Below are positions 17,221-25,492 of a stretch of 64,000 nucleotides of DNA, piece by piece. The notes under the pieces are model-generated. The model did no database searches and was not told the DNA's origin. It was given only the letters and a program-made list of their open reading frames with translations. Source of the DNA: Phycisphaerales bacterium (GTDB taxonomy: Bacteria; Planctomycetota; Phycisphaerae; UBA1845); NCBI GenBank assembly GCA_020639095.1, contig JACKHH010000017.1:6960-70959 (forward strand). The letters are read 5' to 3'. Made by a program: the position numbers and the translations under genes. Numbering within the stretch: the stretch's first letter is position 1; each line of letters starts with the position of its first letter.

Positions 17221-19302
17221 TCAGCGACCGCGATCCTCGGGCGCGCGTGCGGGCAAGGCGAGATGAACGGTCGTGCCGCTGTCTTCCGTGGAGTCGATCC
17301 ACATGCGGCCGCCATTGATCTCGACGAGCCGTGCCGCTCGGGAAAGCCCAAGCCCACGTCCTCGTCCCGCAGGCCGATGGGAGAAGAACGGATCGAAGGC
17401 GTGCGCCAGAACTTCCGGCGACATCCCGCAGCCGTTGTCTCCAATCGACACGACGAGTGTGTCATCGGAAGGCTGCGAGAAAGAGTTGATTATCACACGT
17501 CCGTCGCGCTGGCTGCACGCGATGAGCGCGTTGCTCATGACCGCGTCCATGACAGTATCAAGCTGCTCCGGATCGACGAACACCGCGAACGCGTGGTCCG
17601 ATATTCGCACGTCGATCTGTGTTGCCGACTTCACGGCATCGCGTTGCCAGCGCTGTCGCAGGCGATCCAGGCAGCGTACCAGTGTCACGGAGGCTGGTTG
17701 CGGTGCGGCTGGTTTCGCGTAGGCCAGGAGTTCCGAAACAATTTCGCTCGCGCGGTGTGCGTGTTCGCTGATGACGCCCAGTGCTTTACGCGTGGATTCG
17801 TCGTGCGATGCGTTACGCAGCATCTGGGCGCGACCCGTGATGACGGCGAGCGGATTGTTCAGTTCATGGGCTGCGCCGGCGGCCATCGCGGCGAGCAGTT
17901 GCAGTCGTTGCGATGGATCGGACGCGGTGTCGGTAGTTGCTTGGTTCGACGCGGCGAGCGTGTCGATGGTGCGCTGTTGATCCTGCGCGCGCCGAGCGGC
18001 TGAGAGCGCCGCACCGAATGCCGCAACGAGCAGTTGCACGTCCTGATGCGTAGCGCGATTCGCGGAAGCGTTGTCCGCAAACAGCACGCCGCCGATCATT
18101 TCACCCTGTCGCGCGATAGGGAGTAACTGACACGTGTTCGTTTCGTGCGCCAACGCTTCGGCCAATTCCACGTTTGTGCGGAGCACGGCATGGGGTACTT
18201 CGTGGAGGCAGGGCGATGATGCTGTGCGGTCAGCCGAGCAATCGGCGAGCATCGCTCGCAGGGTATCGCATTCGGCGAGCGTAATGCGACGTTCGTGCAC
18301 TCCAGCGACACATGCCGGCCAATCTTGATCCGCACCGGCTGCAAACGCGATGGCCGTGGATGCGTTGAACGCGATCTGCGCCACACGCGCGATCGCGACA
18401 CACACGGCAAACGTGTCGCTCGTATCGGCCTGATCGAGAAATTGCTCCGCAAGCGAACGGGGATCGGTGGCTGTGAAGCGTACAGCGCTCACATCCGCAA
18501 CCGTTGCATTGCGCGACGCATCACCGTGCTCTTCGTCGGCGATGCGTTGAGGTACTTCGCCCGGCGTACCATGCAGACTTGGTGCGATGCGGTTCCCAAG
18601 CTCGGTTTCTTCCGGCGTGAACGCGCGCAGCGGCGTGTAGTCCGGAATGCCGATGCCCGCGCGGCGAACCAACGCGTCCGCCAATTCGAGTACGTAGGAG
18701 AGCGTGTGCGCGTCGGGATCGTTGACGGTGCCGGTCGCGTCATGCGCACCCCAGGCGATCCCGCGAAAGCGCGCCGACAAACCCCAGGTCGCCGCAATGC
18801 GGTTGCCCGCGATCACATGGTCGAGCCCCAACGCGTTGCGTTCCGCAGCCAAGACGCCTCCGGGCGTGCTCGCGGACTGGCCCATCAGCCTGGCGTACGC
18901 CTTGGGGAAGTGCGCGCACAACGCGATCTGCCCGACGCGGCGCAGATACCCGCAAGCAAACCCAGCCGGTGCAAGTGCGGCTTCACCGCGTTCGGCGAGA
19001 ATCGCCCGCGCGGAAAGTCCGGTCGCACGTGCGCGAACACGGATTTCGTTGAGGTAGCGTTCGGAGCCCGCGAGTTTGTAGAAGGGGTAGAGCAGGGCAT
19101 CGGCAGCCCGGGTGATAGCGTCGCAAATCCGGTCCAAGTCCACCGCGCCGCAGTGTTGGGCGGGTCGCGGTGCGCACACGACATCCACGAGCCCCGCAAG
19201 CGCAGGGGCAGGCCCGACATGGCGCAGAATGGCAGCCAGTAGTTTCTCGGGCGAGGTATTTCGTGACGGACCGGCCACTTCACCGCCTGACAACGCCAAC
19301 AC
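17221..19302 (-). CDS. Sensor histidine kinase with HDOD-like and GAF-like regions
   Basis: This is a 693-residue cytoplasmic-looking sensor kinase. Residues about 15-225 resemble an HDOD domain (NALGLDHVIAGNRIAATWGLS), though the metal-site residues of true HD enzymes are not evident. Residues about 285-440 resemble a GAF sensor domain. The HisKA dimerisation helix carries the phospho-acceptor His479 in GAAHELNNPLAVI. The HATPase_c domain shows the N-box Asn591 (VMSNALIA), G1 (IGDNGCGMS, Asp622) and G2 (GRGRGLGLS). No transmembrane segment is seen. The GTG at 19302 is chosen, with GAGGGG about 8 bases upstream. The open frame runs about 50 codons further, but that stretch only translates a tandem DNA repeat. 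The flanking receiver genes suggest a local signalling unit. Confidence 0.9.
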   Translation of the reverse strand: MLALSGGEVAGPSRNTSPEKLLAAILRHVGPAPALAGLVDVVCAPRPAQHCGAVDLDRICDAITRAADALLYPFYKLAGSERYLNEIRVRARATGLSARAILAERGEAALAPAGFACGYLRRVGQIALCAHFPKAYARLMGQSASTPGGVLAAERNALGLDHVIAGNRIAATWGLSARFRGIAWGAHDATGTVNDPDAHTLSYVLELADALVRRAGIGIPDYTPLRAFTPEETELGNRIAPSLHGTPGEVPQRIADEEHGDASRNATVADVSAVRFTATDPRSLAEQFLDQADTSDTFAVCVAIARVAQIAFNASTAIAFAAGADQDWPACVAGVHERRITLAECDTLRAMLADCSADRTASSPCLHEVPHAVLRTNVELAEALAHETNTCQLLPIARQGEMIGGVLFADNASANRATHQDVQLLVAAFGAALSAARRAQDQQRTIDTLAASNQATTDTASDPSQRLQLLAAMAAGAAHELNNPLAVITGRAQMLRNASHDESTRKALGVISEHAHRASEIVSELLAYAKPAAPQPASVTLVRCLDRLRQRWQRDAVKSATQIDVRISDHAFAVFVDPEQLDTVMDAVMSNALIACSQRDGRVIINSFSQPSDDTLVVSIGDNGCGMSPEVLAHAFDPFFSHRPAGRGRGLGLSRAARLVEINGGRMWIDSTEDSGTTVHLALPARAPEDRGR

Positions 19303-19346
19303 GTAGCTTCCCCTCAACGGCGCCGCCGACCACAACCCCGGAGGAT

Positions 19347-19515
19347 GCAGGCAAGTTGCCCGCACCACAAAGAATGCAGGCAAGATGCCCGCACCACAAA
19401 GGATGCAGGCAGGATGCCTGCACCACAACAAGAGCAGGCAAGATGCCTGCACCACAATTGCTGCTGGCGGGATGCCTGAATCACAAGCGATGCAGGTAAG
19501 GATGCCCGCATCACA
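19347..19515. repeat. Tandem array with exact 29-bp period (six units)
   Basis: Six copies of a 24-bp unit begin at 19347, 19376, 19405, 19434, 19463 and 19492, each exactly 29 bp after the last and separated by 5 variable bases. The unit consensus begins GCAGGCAAGATGCC and ends GCACCACAA; its first part is palindromic. The last two units are more diverged. Single copies of the unit recur at 49530, 57852, 57908 and 57943. The array fills the gap between the HTH-receiver gene and the kinase gene, so it would be in any shared transcript. Confidence 0.9.
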
Positions 19516-19531
19516 TCACGGCGCTCGCCTG

Positions 19532-20101
19532 CTAATTCAGATTGAGCATTTCGCTCATGCGGTTGATCACGTGCTCGATCTCGAACGGCTTGCGGATGAA
19601 GTCATCGGCGCCCGCCGACTTGAGTTCCGCGATCTCGTCGGGGTCAGCCACACCACTGATGATGATGATCTTCATGTGCTCGAATTCCGGCTGATTGCGG
19701 ATCGTGCGGCATACGATGTTGCCGTTGACGTCCGGAAGCTTGAAGTCGAGAAGCATGACATCGGGGTGGAACTGCTGCGTGGCCATGCCCGCGTCGTAGC
19801 CGGTGCTGGCGGTGCGCACCTCAAAGCGGCCATCGCGTTCGAGCAGCTCGCTGAACATATCGACGATCGCCTGATCATCATCGACGACGAGCACGCGCTT
19901 GCGCCCGGACGCGAGATGATCCAGCGGGATCTCGTTCTCCTTCATGAAGGTGACGAGACTGTCGCGTGGGATCCGTCGGAACCGCGACCCTGGGACCCGG
20001 AAGCCCTTAAGCCGCCCACTATCAAAACAACGGATCACGGTCTGCTGGCTGACCTTGCAGATCTGCGCGACCTCGCCGGTTGTGTATACGCTTTTCAGCA
20101 T
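19532..20101 (-). CDS. HTH (excisionase/MerR-type) plus receiver-domain regulator
   Basis: This is a 189-residue regulator with inverted domain order. Residues 1-55 form an excisionase/MerR-like winged helix (YTTGEVAQICKVSQQTVIR, then GRLKGFRVPGSRFRRIPRD). Residues 68-189 form a complete receiver domain with Asp74-76 (VVDDD), phosphoacceptor Asp119 (LLDFKLPD), Ser149 and Lys171 (IRKPF). All key residues are intact, so it should be phosphorylated and bind DNA. The ATG at 20101 is chosen because GGAGG lies 7 bases upstream. It is upstream of the kinase on the same strand, so it is the natural partner of that kinase, with the 29-bp array between them. Confidence 0.92.
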   Translation of the reverse strand: MLKSVYTTGEVAQICKVSQQTVIRCFDSGRLKGFRVPGSRFRRIPRDSLVTFMKENEIPLDHLASGRKRVLVVDDDQAIVDMFSELLERDGRFEVRTASTGYDAGMATQQFHPDVMLLDFKLPDVNGNIVCRTIRNQPEFEHMKIIIISGVADPDEIAELKSAGADDFIRKPFEIEHVINRMSEMLNLN

Positions 20102-20302
20102 TTTCGGGCCTCCATTGACGCGCCCGGGAGACATAAAGGAAACCGCATGCCCTATTTCACCTATCTTAGCCATACACTACATCCCTTACAGTGTTGACGT
20201 CAACGATATTTATGGGGCACTGCCTCCGCAGCGCCTGCGCAGCCCGCGCGCACCTCAACCGGTGCAATCATTACGACGCGTACAAACCACGCTATAGCTT
20301 GG

Positions 20303-22132
20303 CTATTTTGGGTGCCGGCCCGCCAGATAGACCCCGAGCGTCATGATATCCGCAGGGCTGATGCCTGCGATCCGAGCGGCTTGGCCTATGGTTGCCGGTC
20401 CGACAGCGGCGAGCTTTTCCCGCGCCTCAGCTCGCAGCGCTGTCATGTGGGTATAATCGGCGCTTGGGGGTATTTTCATCGACTCCATTTTGCGGAATCT
20501 TTCGACTTGGCGATCCTGGCGAGCGAGGTAGCCCGCGTAACGTGCGTCGATCAGAACCTGTTCGAGCGCCGCGCGCGGGTGACCGTTGAGTGCGGATGCG
20601 CCCAGTGCTGCTTCGAGGGTTGCGAGCGTCACATCGGGTCGGCGCAGCGTTTCCGAAAGGCGCCGACCTTCATGCACCGTCGCCCCGACCAGCTTTGATA
20701 GCACGGTGATGGCTGCCGTTTTCTGTTGAAACCGTTCCCAGCGTTCGTCGTCCACCAAACCAATGTCGCGTCCGGTCGGTGTAAGCCGGCGATCAGCATT
20801 GTCACTACGCAAGCTCAGGCGGTACTCCGCGCGCGATGTGAACATGCGGTATGGCTCGGTGGGGGGCTTGGTGATGAGGTCGTCGATCATCACGCCGATG
20901 TAGGCTTCGTCGCGGCGGAGCACGAACGGACCTTCGTTGCCCGCGAGTCGCATCGCCGCGTTCACGCCCGCGATCAGACCCTGACCGGCTGCTTCTTCGT
21001 ACCCGCTCGTGCCATTGATCTGACCAGCCGTGTACAGACCGTCAACGACTTTGCTCTCCAGCGTAACCTTGGTTTGCGTCGTCGGGATGAAGTCGTATTC
21101 CACTGCGTACCCGTGCTGCACGATGCGCGCGTTCCCCAAGCCCGGGATGTCGCGGAGCATCGCCTCCTGCACATCGGCTGGCAGTGACGTGCTGATGCCG
21201 TTGCAGTAGATACGGTCGCTGTCGTAGCCTTCCGGTTCCAGGAAGATCTGGTGACGCAGCTTGTCAGCGAAGCGCACCACCTTGTCCTCGATGCTCGGGC
21301 AGTACCGCGGGCCGGTGGACTCGATTTGCCCGCTGTACATCGGCGCCCGATGCAGGTTGCCGCGGATCAACTCGTGGGTATGCACGTTGGTATACGTGAT
21401 CCAGCACTCAATCTGCGGCTGGTCGATCCGGTCGGTCATGAACGAAAACGGGACCGGGTCATCGTCACCCGGCTGAGGCTCGCAGGCACCGTAGTCGACG
21501 GAGTCGCGGGCGACGCGCGGGGGCGTACCCGTCTTGAGCCGGCCCAGCGTGAGACCGAGGTCGCGCAGGTTCCGGCTGATGCCGACGGCAGCCGGCTCGC
21601 CGCAGCGTCCACCCGGCGTTTGCCGTTCGCCGCAGTGCATCAACGCGGACATGAAGGTCCCGGTGGTGATGATCACGGCATCGCATGCAATGCGCCGGCC
21701 ATCTTCAAGCGTCACGCCGCGCACCCGTCGGCGCGCGTCGCTCATCGGTGCGTCGATCTCCGCGACGATGCCTTCGATGATCGTCAGGTTGGGCGCACCG
21801 GCGAGCATCTCCTGTACCGCGTTGGCGTAGAGCACGCGGTCCGCTTGCGCGCGCGGAGCCCACACGGCTGGCCCTTTGCGACGATTGAGCATGCGGAACT
21901 GAATCGCGCCGCGATCGGTACACTGGCCCATAATGCCGCCGAGTGCGTCGATTTCGCGAACCATCTGCCCCTTACCGATGCCGCCGATCGCGGGATTGCA
22001 CGACATGCGCCCGATGGCGTCGCGCGTCATCGTCACCAGGGCAGTGCGCGCACCAAGACGACCCGCAGCCCACGCCGCTTCCGTCCCGGCATGCCCACCG
22101 CCGATCACCACGATGTCAAAACGTTCGTGCAT
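20303..22132 (-). CDS. mnmG: tRNA uridine-5-carboxymethylaminomethyl modification enzyme
   Basis: MnmG (GidA) works with MnmE to install the carboxymethylaminomethyl group on U34 of certain tRNAs, using FAD. The 609-residue protein has the FAD-binding VVIGGGHAGTEAAWAAGRLG at its start, then the family signatures CNPAIGGIGKGQMVREID and GGRCGEPA. Cys in RYCPSIEDK is also present, as is the GQINGTSGYEEAAGQGLIAG motif. The C-terminal helical domain that binds MnmE is complete. Length is normal (about 600-630). mnmE is not adjacent. Confidence 0.96.
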   Translation of the reverse strand: MHERFDIVVIGGGHAGTEAAWAAGRLGARTALVTMTRDAIGRMSCNPAIGGIGKGQMVREIDALGGIMGQCTDRGAIQFRMLNRRKGPAVWAPRAQADRVLYANAVQEMLAGAPNLTIIEGIVAEIDAPMSDARRRVRGVTLEDGRRIACDAVIITTGTFMSALMHCGERQTPGGRCGEPAAVGISRNLRDLGLTLGRLKTGTPPRVARDSVDYGACEPQPGDDDPVPFSFMTDRIDQPQIECWITYTNVHTHELIRGNLHRAPMYSGQIESTGPRYCPSIEDKVVRFADKLRHQIFLEPEGYDSDRIYCNGISTSLPADVQEAMLRDIPGLGNARIVQHGYAVEYDFIPTTQTKVTLESKVVDGLYTAGQINGTSGYEEAAGQGLIAGVNAAMRLAGNEGPFVLRRDEAYIGVMIDDLITKPPTEPYRMFTSRAEYRLSLRSDNADRRLTPTGRDIGLVDDERWERFQQKTAAITVLSKLVGATVHEGRRLSETLRRPDVTLATLEAALGASALNGHPRAALEQVLIDARYAGYLARQDRQVERFRKMESMKIPPSADYTHMTALRAEAREKLAAVGPATIGQAARIAGISPADIMTLGVYLAGRHPK

Positions 22133-22194
22133 TCAACACCATACATCAGGATGCGCATGAGCAGTCTCGTGGGATCGGCTTACCTGCTGGCCAT

Positions 22195-22245
22195 GACAGG
22201 TTGGAAGACCTGTCCCACAGAGTACTGGCTGTCCCACAGAGTACT
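22195..22245. repeat. Degenerate TCCCACAGAG repeat
   Basis: A remnant of the GGGACC...TTTCC family (ACAGGTTGGAAGACCTGTCC) is followed by a direct repeat of GTCCCACAGAGTACTGG. The rest of the 355-bp gap between mnmG and the next gene holds the element at 22377-22408 and no other visible gene. Confidence 0.55.
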
Positions 22246-22376
22246 GGTTTCTACGCAATACCCCAGCCGAATTCCGTGGATTGTAGCACGCGGGTCAAAC
22301 CTTTACGATGCCCGCCGAACGGACGTTCGTGGTGTGCTTTGCGTTGACGAAGTCGGGTGATGGTTGGCGTCATTCT

Positions 22377-22408
22377 CCACGGCCTCGCTTCGCGAGACCG
22401 TGCCACCC
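22377..22408 (-). repeat. GGGTGGCA palindromic repeat, single copy
   Basis: On the minus strand GGGTGGCACGGTCTCGCGA is followed by AGCGAGGCCGTGG. It is a member of the family at 9950, 15322 and 28308, here about 80 bp upstream of the M14 peptidase gene. Confidence 0.75.
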
Positions 22409-22487
22409 AAAGCCAACCACAAAGGTGACGGACGCCCGTTGGGGTCAATCATGTGCCACAATTGCTGAATTCACGGAGGATAGGTTT

Positions 22488-23222
22488 ATGCGTTTGTCGC
22501 TGGTTGCGCGGGTGGTTGCAGGTCTTGTGGGGGTTGCGGTGATGAGCGGTTGTCAGGGTCCGATTTCGCGTACGGTGGGTATGTCGGTCGAGGGGCGGCC
22601 CATCGAGATCAGCACGTTGGGCGACGGCGGCGACGTGGTCATGATGATGGCTGCGATCCACGGCGACGAGACCGTGGGCGTGCCGCTGCTCCGCGATTTG
22701 GAAAAACACCTGACCGAGAATCCCCGGCTGCTGGATGGCCGCACGGTCGTGTTCATGCCGGTTGCGAACCCCGACGGCTACGCGCACAACACGCGGTACA
22801 ACGTGCACGGCGTTGATTTGAACCGCAACTTCCCGGCTGACAACTTCGACGCGTCGGCGAAGCACGGCAGCGCTCCGCTTTGCGAGCCGGAGTCGCGGGC
22901 GATCAAGCTGGTGCTCGATGAGTACCGGCCCAACCGCATCGTGACGATCCACCAGCCTTTCAATGTCATCGACTACGACGGACCTGGCGAAGCCCTGGCC
23001 AACGCGATGGGCCGCTACACCGACATCCCGGTGGAACGCGTCGGCAGCCGCCCGGGCTCGCTCGGCTCCTACGCGGGCATCACCTTGGGAATTCCCATCA
23101 TCACGCTCGAATTCGACGAACTCACGCACGAGGAACCGGACCACATCCTCTGGCAGAAGTACGGCCCGATGCTCATCGAAGCCGTACGCTATCCGCTGGA
23201 TGATGTTGGGACGGTGCAGTAG
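22488..23222 (+). CDS. M14-type zinc peptidase lipoprotein (MpaA-like)
   Basis: This 244-residue protein has a lipoprotein signal with lipobox VAVMSGC (Cys22), so it should be membrane-anchored and extracytoplasmic. The catalytic part shows the M14 zinc ligands His58 and Glu61 in AAIHGDET and His155 in VTIHQP. It also has the substrate-binding NPDGYAHNTRYN and DLNRNFP motifs, and TLEFDE for the catalytic Glu. These fit the short carboxypeptidases related to murein-peptide amidase MpaA, which cut the D-Glu-mesoDAP bond in released muropeptides. A role in envelope peptide turnover is an inference, and zinc-dependent deacylases of the AspA type are the alternative. CGGAGGATAGG lies just upstream of the chosen ATG. 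Confidence 0.85.
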   Translation: MRLSLVARVVAGLVGVAVMSGCQGPISRTVGMSVEGRPIEISTLGDGGDVVMMMAAIHGDETVGVPLLRDLEKHLTENPRLLDGRTVVFMPVANPDGYAHNTRYNVHGVDLNRNFPADNFDASAKHGSAPLCEPESRAIKLVLDEYRPNRIVTIHQPFNVIDYDGPGEALANAMGRYTDIPVERVGSRPGSLGSYAGITLGIPIITLEFDELTHEEPDHILWQKYGPMLIEAVRYPLDDVGTVQ

Positions 23223-23288
23223 GGTCCGCTGTGCGGACCACATCGGGGTACGTCCCTACGAATTGCCGGTCCGCACAGCGGACCCTAC
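23222..23288. repeat. Double palindrome between convergent genes
   Basis: GGTCCGCTGTGCGGACC at 23223-23239 and GGTCCGCACAGCGGACC at 23268-23284 are each palindromic and are inverted relative to one another. The pair fills the gap between the M14 and PCC-domain genes and could act as a bidirectional transcript end, although no T-tract is present. Confidence 0.7.
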
Positions 23289-23830
23289 GAAGATTGCGGG
23301 CGGATCATCAGTTCGTGATACGTCGTGTCCGCGTCGATCTCGCGGGTGAAGGCGATATCCGGCAATTCCACGATGACGATCTCTGCCGTGGTATAGATTT
23401 CGGAGCCTTTGAGCAGGTGGCCGCCGAAAGTTTTGCCGGTTTCGTCGGACACGCTGATGTGCAGGTGTACGCCGTCCGGTGAAAGCGTGCCGGTGAGCGA
23501 CACGATTTCGAGTTTGCCGGGGATGATCTTCGAGTCATTCGCGTTCGCCAGGCGCAGGTTCGCGTGATTGAGGCTGCCGACGCAGGTGACGATGGCTGCG
23601 GCGCGGAGGTGGTGCCGTTTCGCCGCGGCTTCGAGTTCGCCGCGTAGGTCACTGCCCGGCCGCAGACGCAGGGCGATGAACTGTCCCGTGCTGGTCGCGT
23701 CCTGTGTTGGTACGGTCATGTCGGGGGTATCCTTCGGTTGCACGTCGTCACCGTTCGCGAGGTTATTGAAAAGAATAAACACAACGGCTGCAACGGTACA
23801 CGCCGCGATGATTTTGGTTCGCATCAACAC
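23285..23830 (-). CDS. Exported PCC (DUF296) domain protein
   Basis: This 181-residue protein has an N-terminal hydrophobic signal segment (KIIAACTVAAVVFILF) followed by a PCC/DUF296 domain of about 120 residues. Domain features include ALRLRPGSDLRGELEAAA, AAIVTCVGSLNHANLRLA, KLEIVSLTGTLSPDG and HLHISVSDETGKTFGGHL. The His pair in the last segment and in HELMI could bind a metal, as in other bacterial PCC proteins. The domain is best known from plant AT-hook proteins and from uncharacterised bacterial proteins. The export signal is unusual and argues against a DNA-binding role here. The GTG at 23830 is preferred because AAGGAA lies 7 bases upstream; an ATG 6 bases downstream is the alternative. 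Confidence 0.85.
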   Translation of the reverse strand: MLMRTKIIAACTVAAVVFILFNNLANGDDVQPKDTPDMTVPTQDATSTGQFIALRLRPGSDLRGELEAAAKRHHLRAAAIVTCVGSLNHANLRLANANDSKIIPGKLEIVSLTGTLSPDGVHLHISVSDETGKTFGGHLLKGSEIYTTAEIVIVELPDIAFTREIDADTTYHELMIRPQSS

Positions 23831-23847
23831 GTTGAGTTTCCTTCCAA

Positions 23848-24304
23848 GTAGGGTGGGCACTGCCCACCAGCGATGATTGAATACGCACGACAGCGTGCAG
23901 TAGCTCGCGCGACGAAGTCGTTTTCGCCCTGGCCAGGGCGATAGATTTTAGCCAGGGGTGCCAACCCCTGTAGCGGCGTCGAGTCTAAAATTCCCAAGCC
24001 CTGACCAGGGCGACAGGGCCTTGTGCAATGGGCCGATCGATTTTACCACGCCCGTACTTGTACGAGCGTTGTGTCGCCCTTGCGGGGCTCCGGTCTTCCA
24101 TTCGTTTGCGTTTCCACCAGGGGTTTCACCCCTGGCTAAGATCTCCGGCCCTTTCAGGGCCGACTTGCGTTGAAGCGTTGGTTTGGCATGTATTGCCTTG
24201 TTGCGCACATGGTTTGGTCAACTTTGTTTGACCCGGGTTAGCGTTGGCGCTTCGGACTTCGATGCGCGCGTTTGCTTGTTGTTGGTGGGCAGTGCCCACC
24301 CTAC
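23848..24304. repeat. Composite repeat block bounded by inverted 22-bp copies
   Basis: Near-identical 22-bp sequences containing GGTGGGCACTGCCCACC lie in opposite orientation at 23848-23869 and 24283-24304. The enclosed 410 bp has no convincing gene. It is a string of smaller palindromes: CCCTGGCCAGGG, CCAGGGGTGCCAACCCCTG, CCAGGGGTTTCACCCCTGG and GGCCCTTTCAGGGCC. The right end overlaps the stop codon of the SDR gene; the left end overlaps the 5' region of the PCC gene. Confidence 0.7.
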
Positions 24305-25197
24305 GATTTCATCGCGTTGATCATTTCGGATATTGTTTTGTCCAATAGGGCGTTTCCGCCGAACTCCATGCCCAATGCACGCAACTTGCTGGTTTCGATC
24401 TGGTGCTTGGGAGTTTTCTTCATGTTTGCGATTTCGCTCATGCTGCCCGTTAGGCGTTTGGCGATCTCGGCTACTTCTTGTTCGGCGATGTACATGTCGT
24501 AGCAATTGTACGCTTGGCCGGCGATGCCATCGGCTGACAGTAGGATGCGGACCGCGCGGGCGACGTCGGCCGCGTGGACCTCCTTGCCGCCTTTGCTGCT
24601 GGATACCGGTTCACCGTTGGCCACGCGGCGAACGAGGTCGAACCACTTGCTTTGCTCGGGCGGCGTGGCGAGACCGTAGATCCCGGTGGGGCGGAGCGCG
24701 CAAATGTCGTAGCCCAGGCCGAGTCCGTAACTGTGGACGAATTTCTCGATGGCGGCTTTGTGCGCGCCGTAGTGCGACGTGGCCCAGAGCGGGTGGGTTT
24801 CATCGAGCGGGCGATCGTCGAGGATCACCTCGTGTACGGCGCAGGTCGAGATGAAGACGAAGCGCGGAACGCGCGCAGCCCGCGCCGCTTCAATCAGCCG
24901 GATGGTCCCGCCGATGTTGCAGCGCACGAAGTCCACGATGTCGCCCTCGCCGCCGCGAAACCCGCCACCAGGATGGTGTAGCGCGGAATGCACCACCGCG
25001 TCAACGCCTTCAACCAGACTGGCTGCGTCTTGGTCATTTCCCAACGCGCCGCGCGTCCATTCGCAGCGCCCGTCGACAAACCCGTCGCGGTTCGATCCCT
25101 CGCGATACCAGCACCGGCAGGCATGACCCGCCGACAGCAGATCGTTGACGATGTAGCGTCCCAGAAACCCGGTCGCGCCGGTGACGGCGATCTTCAT
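24301..25197 (-). CDS. NAD-dependent epimerase/dehydratase (extended SDR)
   Basis: This is a 298-residue Rossmann-fold enzyme of the extended short-chain dehydrogenase class. The N-terminal cofactor motif is VTGATGFLGRYIV. The catalytic residues are a Ser in VFISTCAVHE and the YxxxK pair in SHYGAHKAAIE; the GIYG segment after LRPT is typical of sugar-nucleotide epimerases. The substrate cannot be read from the sequence: nucleotide sugars and steroid- or flavonoid-like ketones are both possible for this group. The start ATG is at the usual distance from the GxxGxxG motif, with AGGAGGC just upstream on the minus strand. It stands alone, with repeats downstream. Confidence 0.88.
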   Translation of the reverse strand: MKIAVTGATGFLGRYIVNDLLSAGHACRCWYREGSNRDGFVDGRCEWTRGALGNDQDAASLVEGVDAVVHSALHHPGGGFRGGEGDIVDFVRCNIGGTIRLIEAARAARVPRFVFISTCAVHEVILDDRPLDETHPLWATSHYGAHKAAIEKFVHSYGLGLGYDICALRPTGIYGLATPPEQSKWFDLVRRVANGEPVSSSKGGKEVHAADVARAVRILLSADGIAGQAYNCYDMYIAEQEVAEIAKRLTGSMSEIANMKKTPKHQIETSKLRALGMEFGGNALLDKTISEMINAMKS

Positions 25198-25492
25198 CCA
25201 CTAGCCTCCTTGGCGATGCGTTGGCATTCCCAATGTCAGGAATCGTAAACTCGTCGCGGGTGCGATTCTGCACCCATGTCCGCGATTTGTCGATGCGAGC
25301 GGCTGCATTTCGCCGGGCATCCGATACGTCGCGCCGGGAGCGATGATAGTTCGCGAACGCCATTTCGGCCCGCGACGGCGCGTGCATTAGCGTCGCGGGC
25401 GCCATGTTCGCTTCCCGGACAGCGCTTGACGACCTATACTGGGTGCGTACGGTCGCCGTCCGCGCGTCCGTCTCCTGGGAGGCTGCTCATCC

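Noticed and set aside
19303..19455. 51-residue N-terminal extension of the histidine kinase
   Set aside because: It only translates the 29-bp array into Cys/Leu/His-rich sequence. A GTG with a ribosome-binding site lies downstream, where recognisable protein begins.
19347..19515. CRISPR-like array
   Set aside because: The spacing is regular, but linkers are only 5 bp, the units diverge toward one end, no cas genes are near, and the same unit occurs singly elsewhere. It is a tandem repeat.
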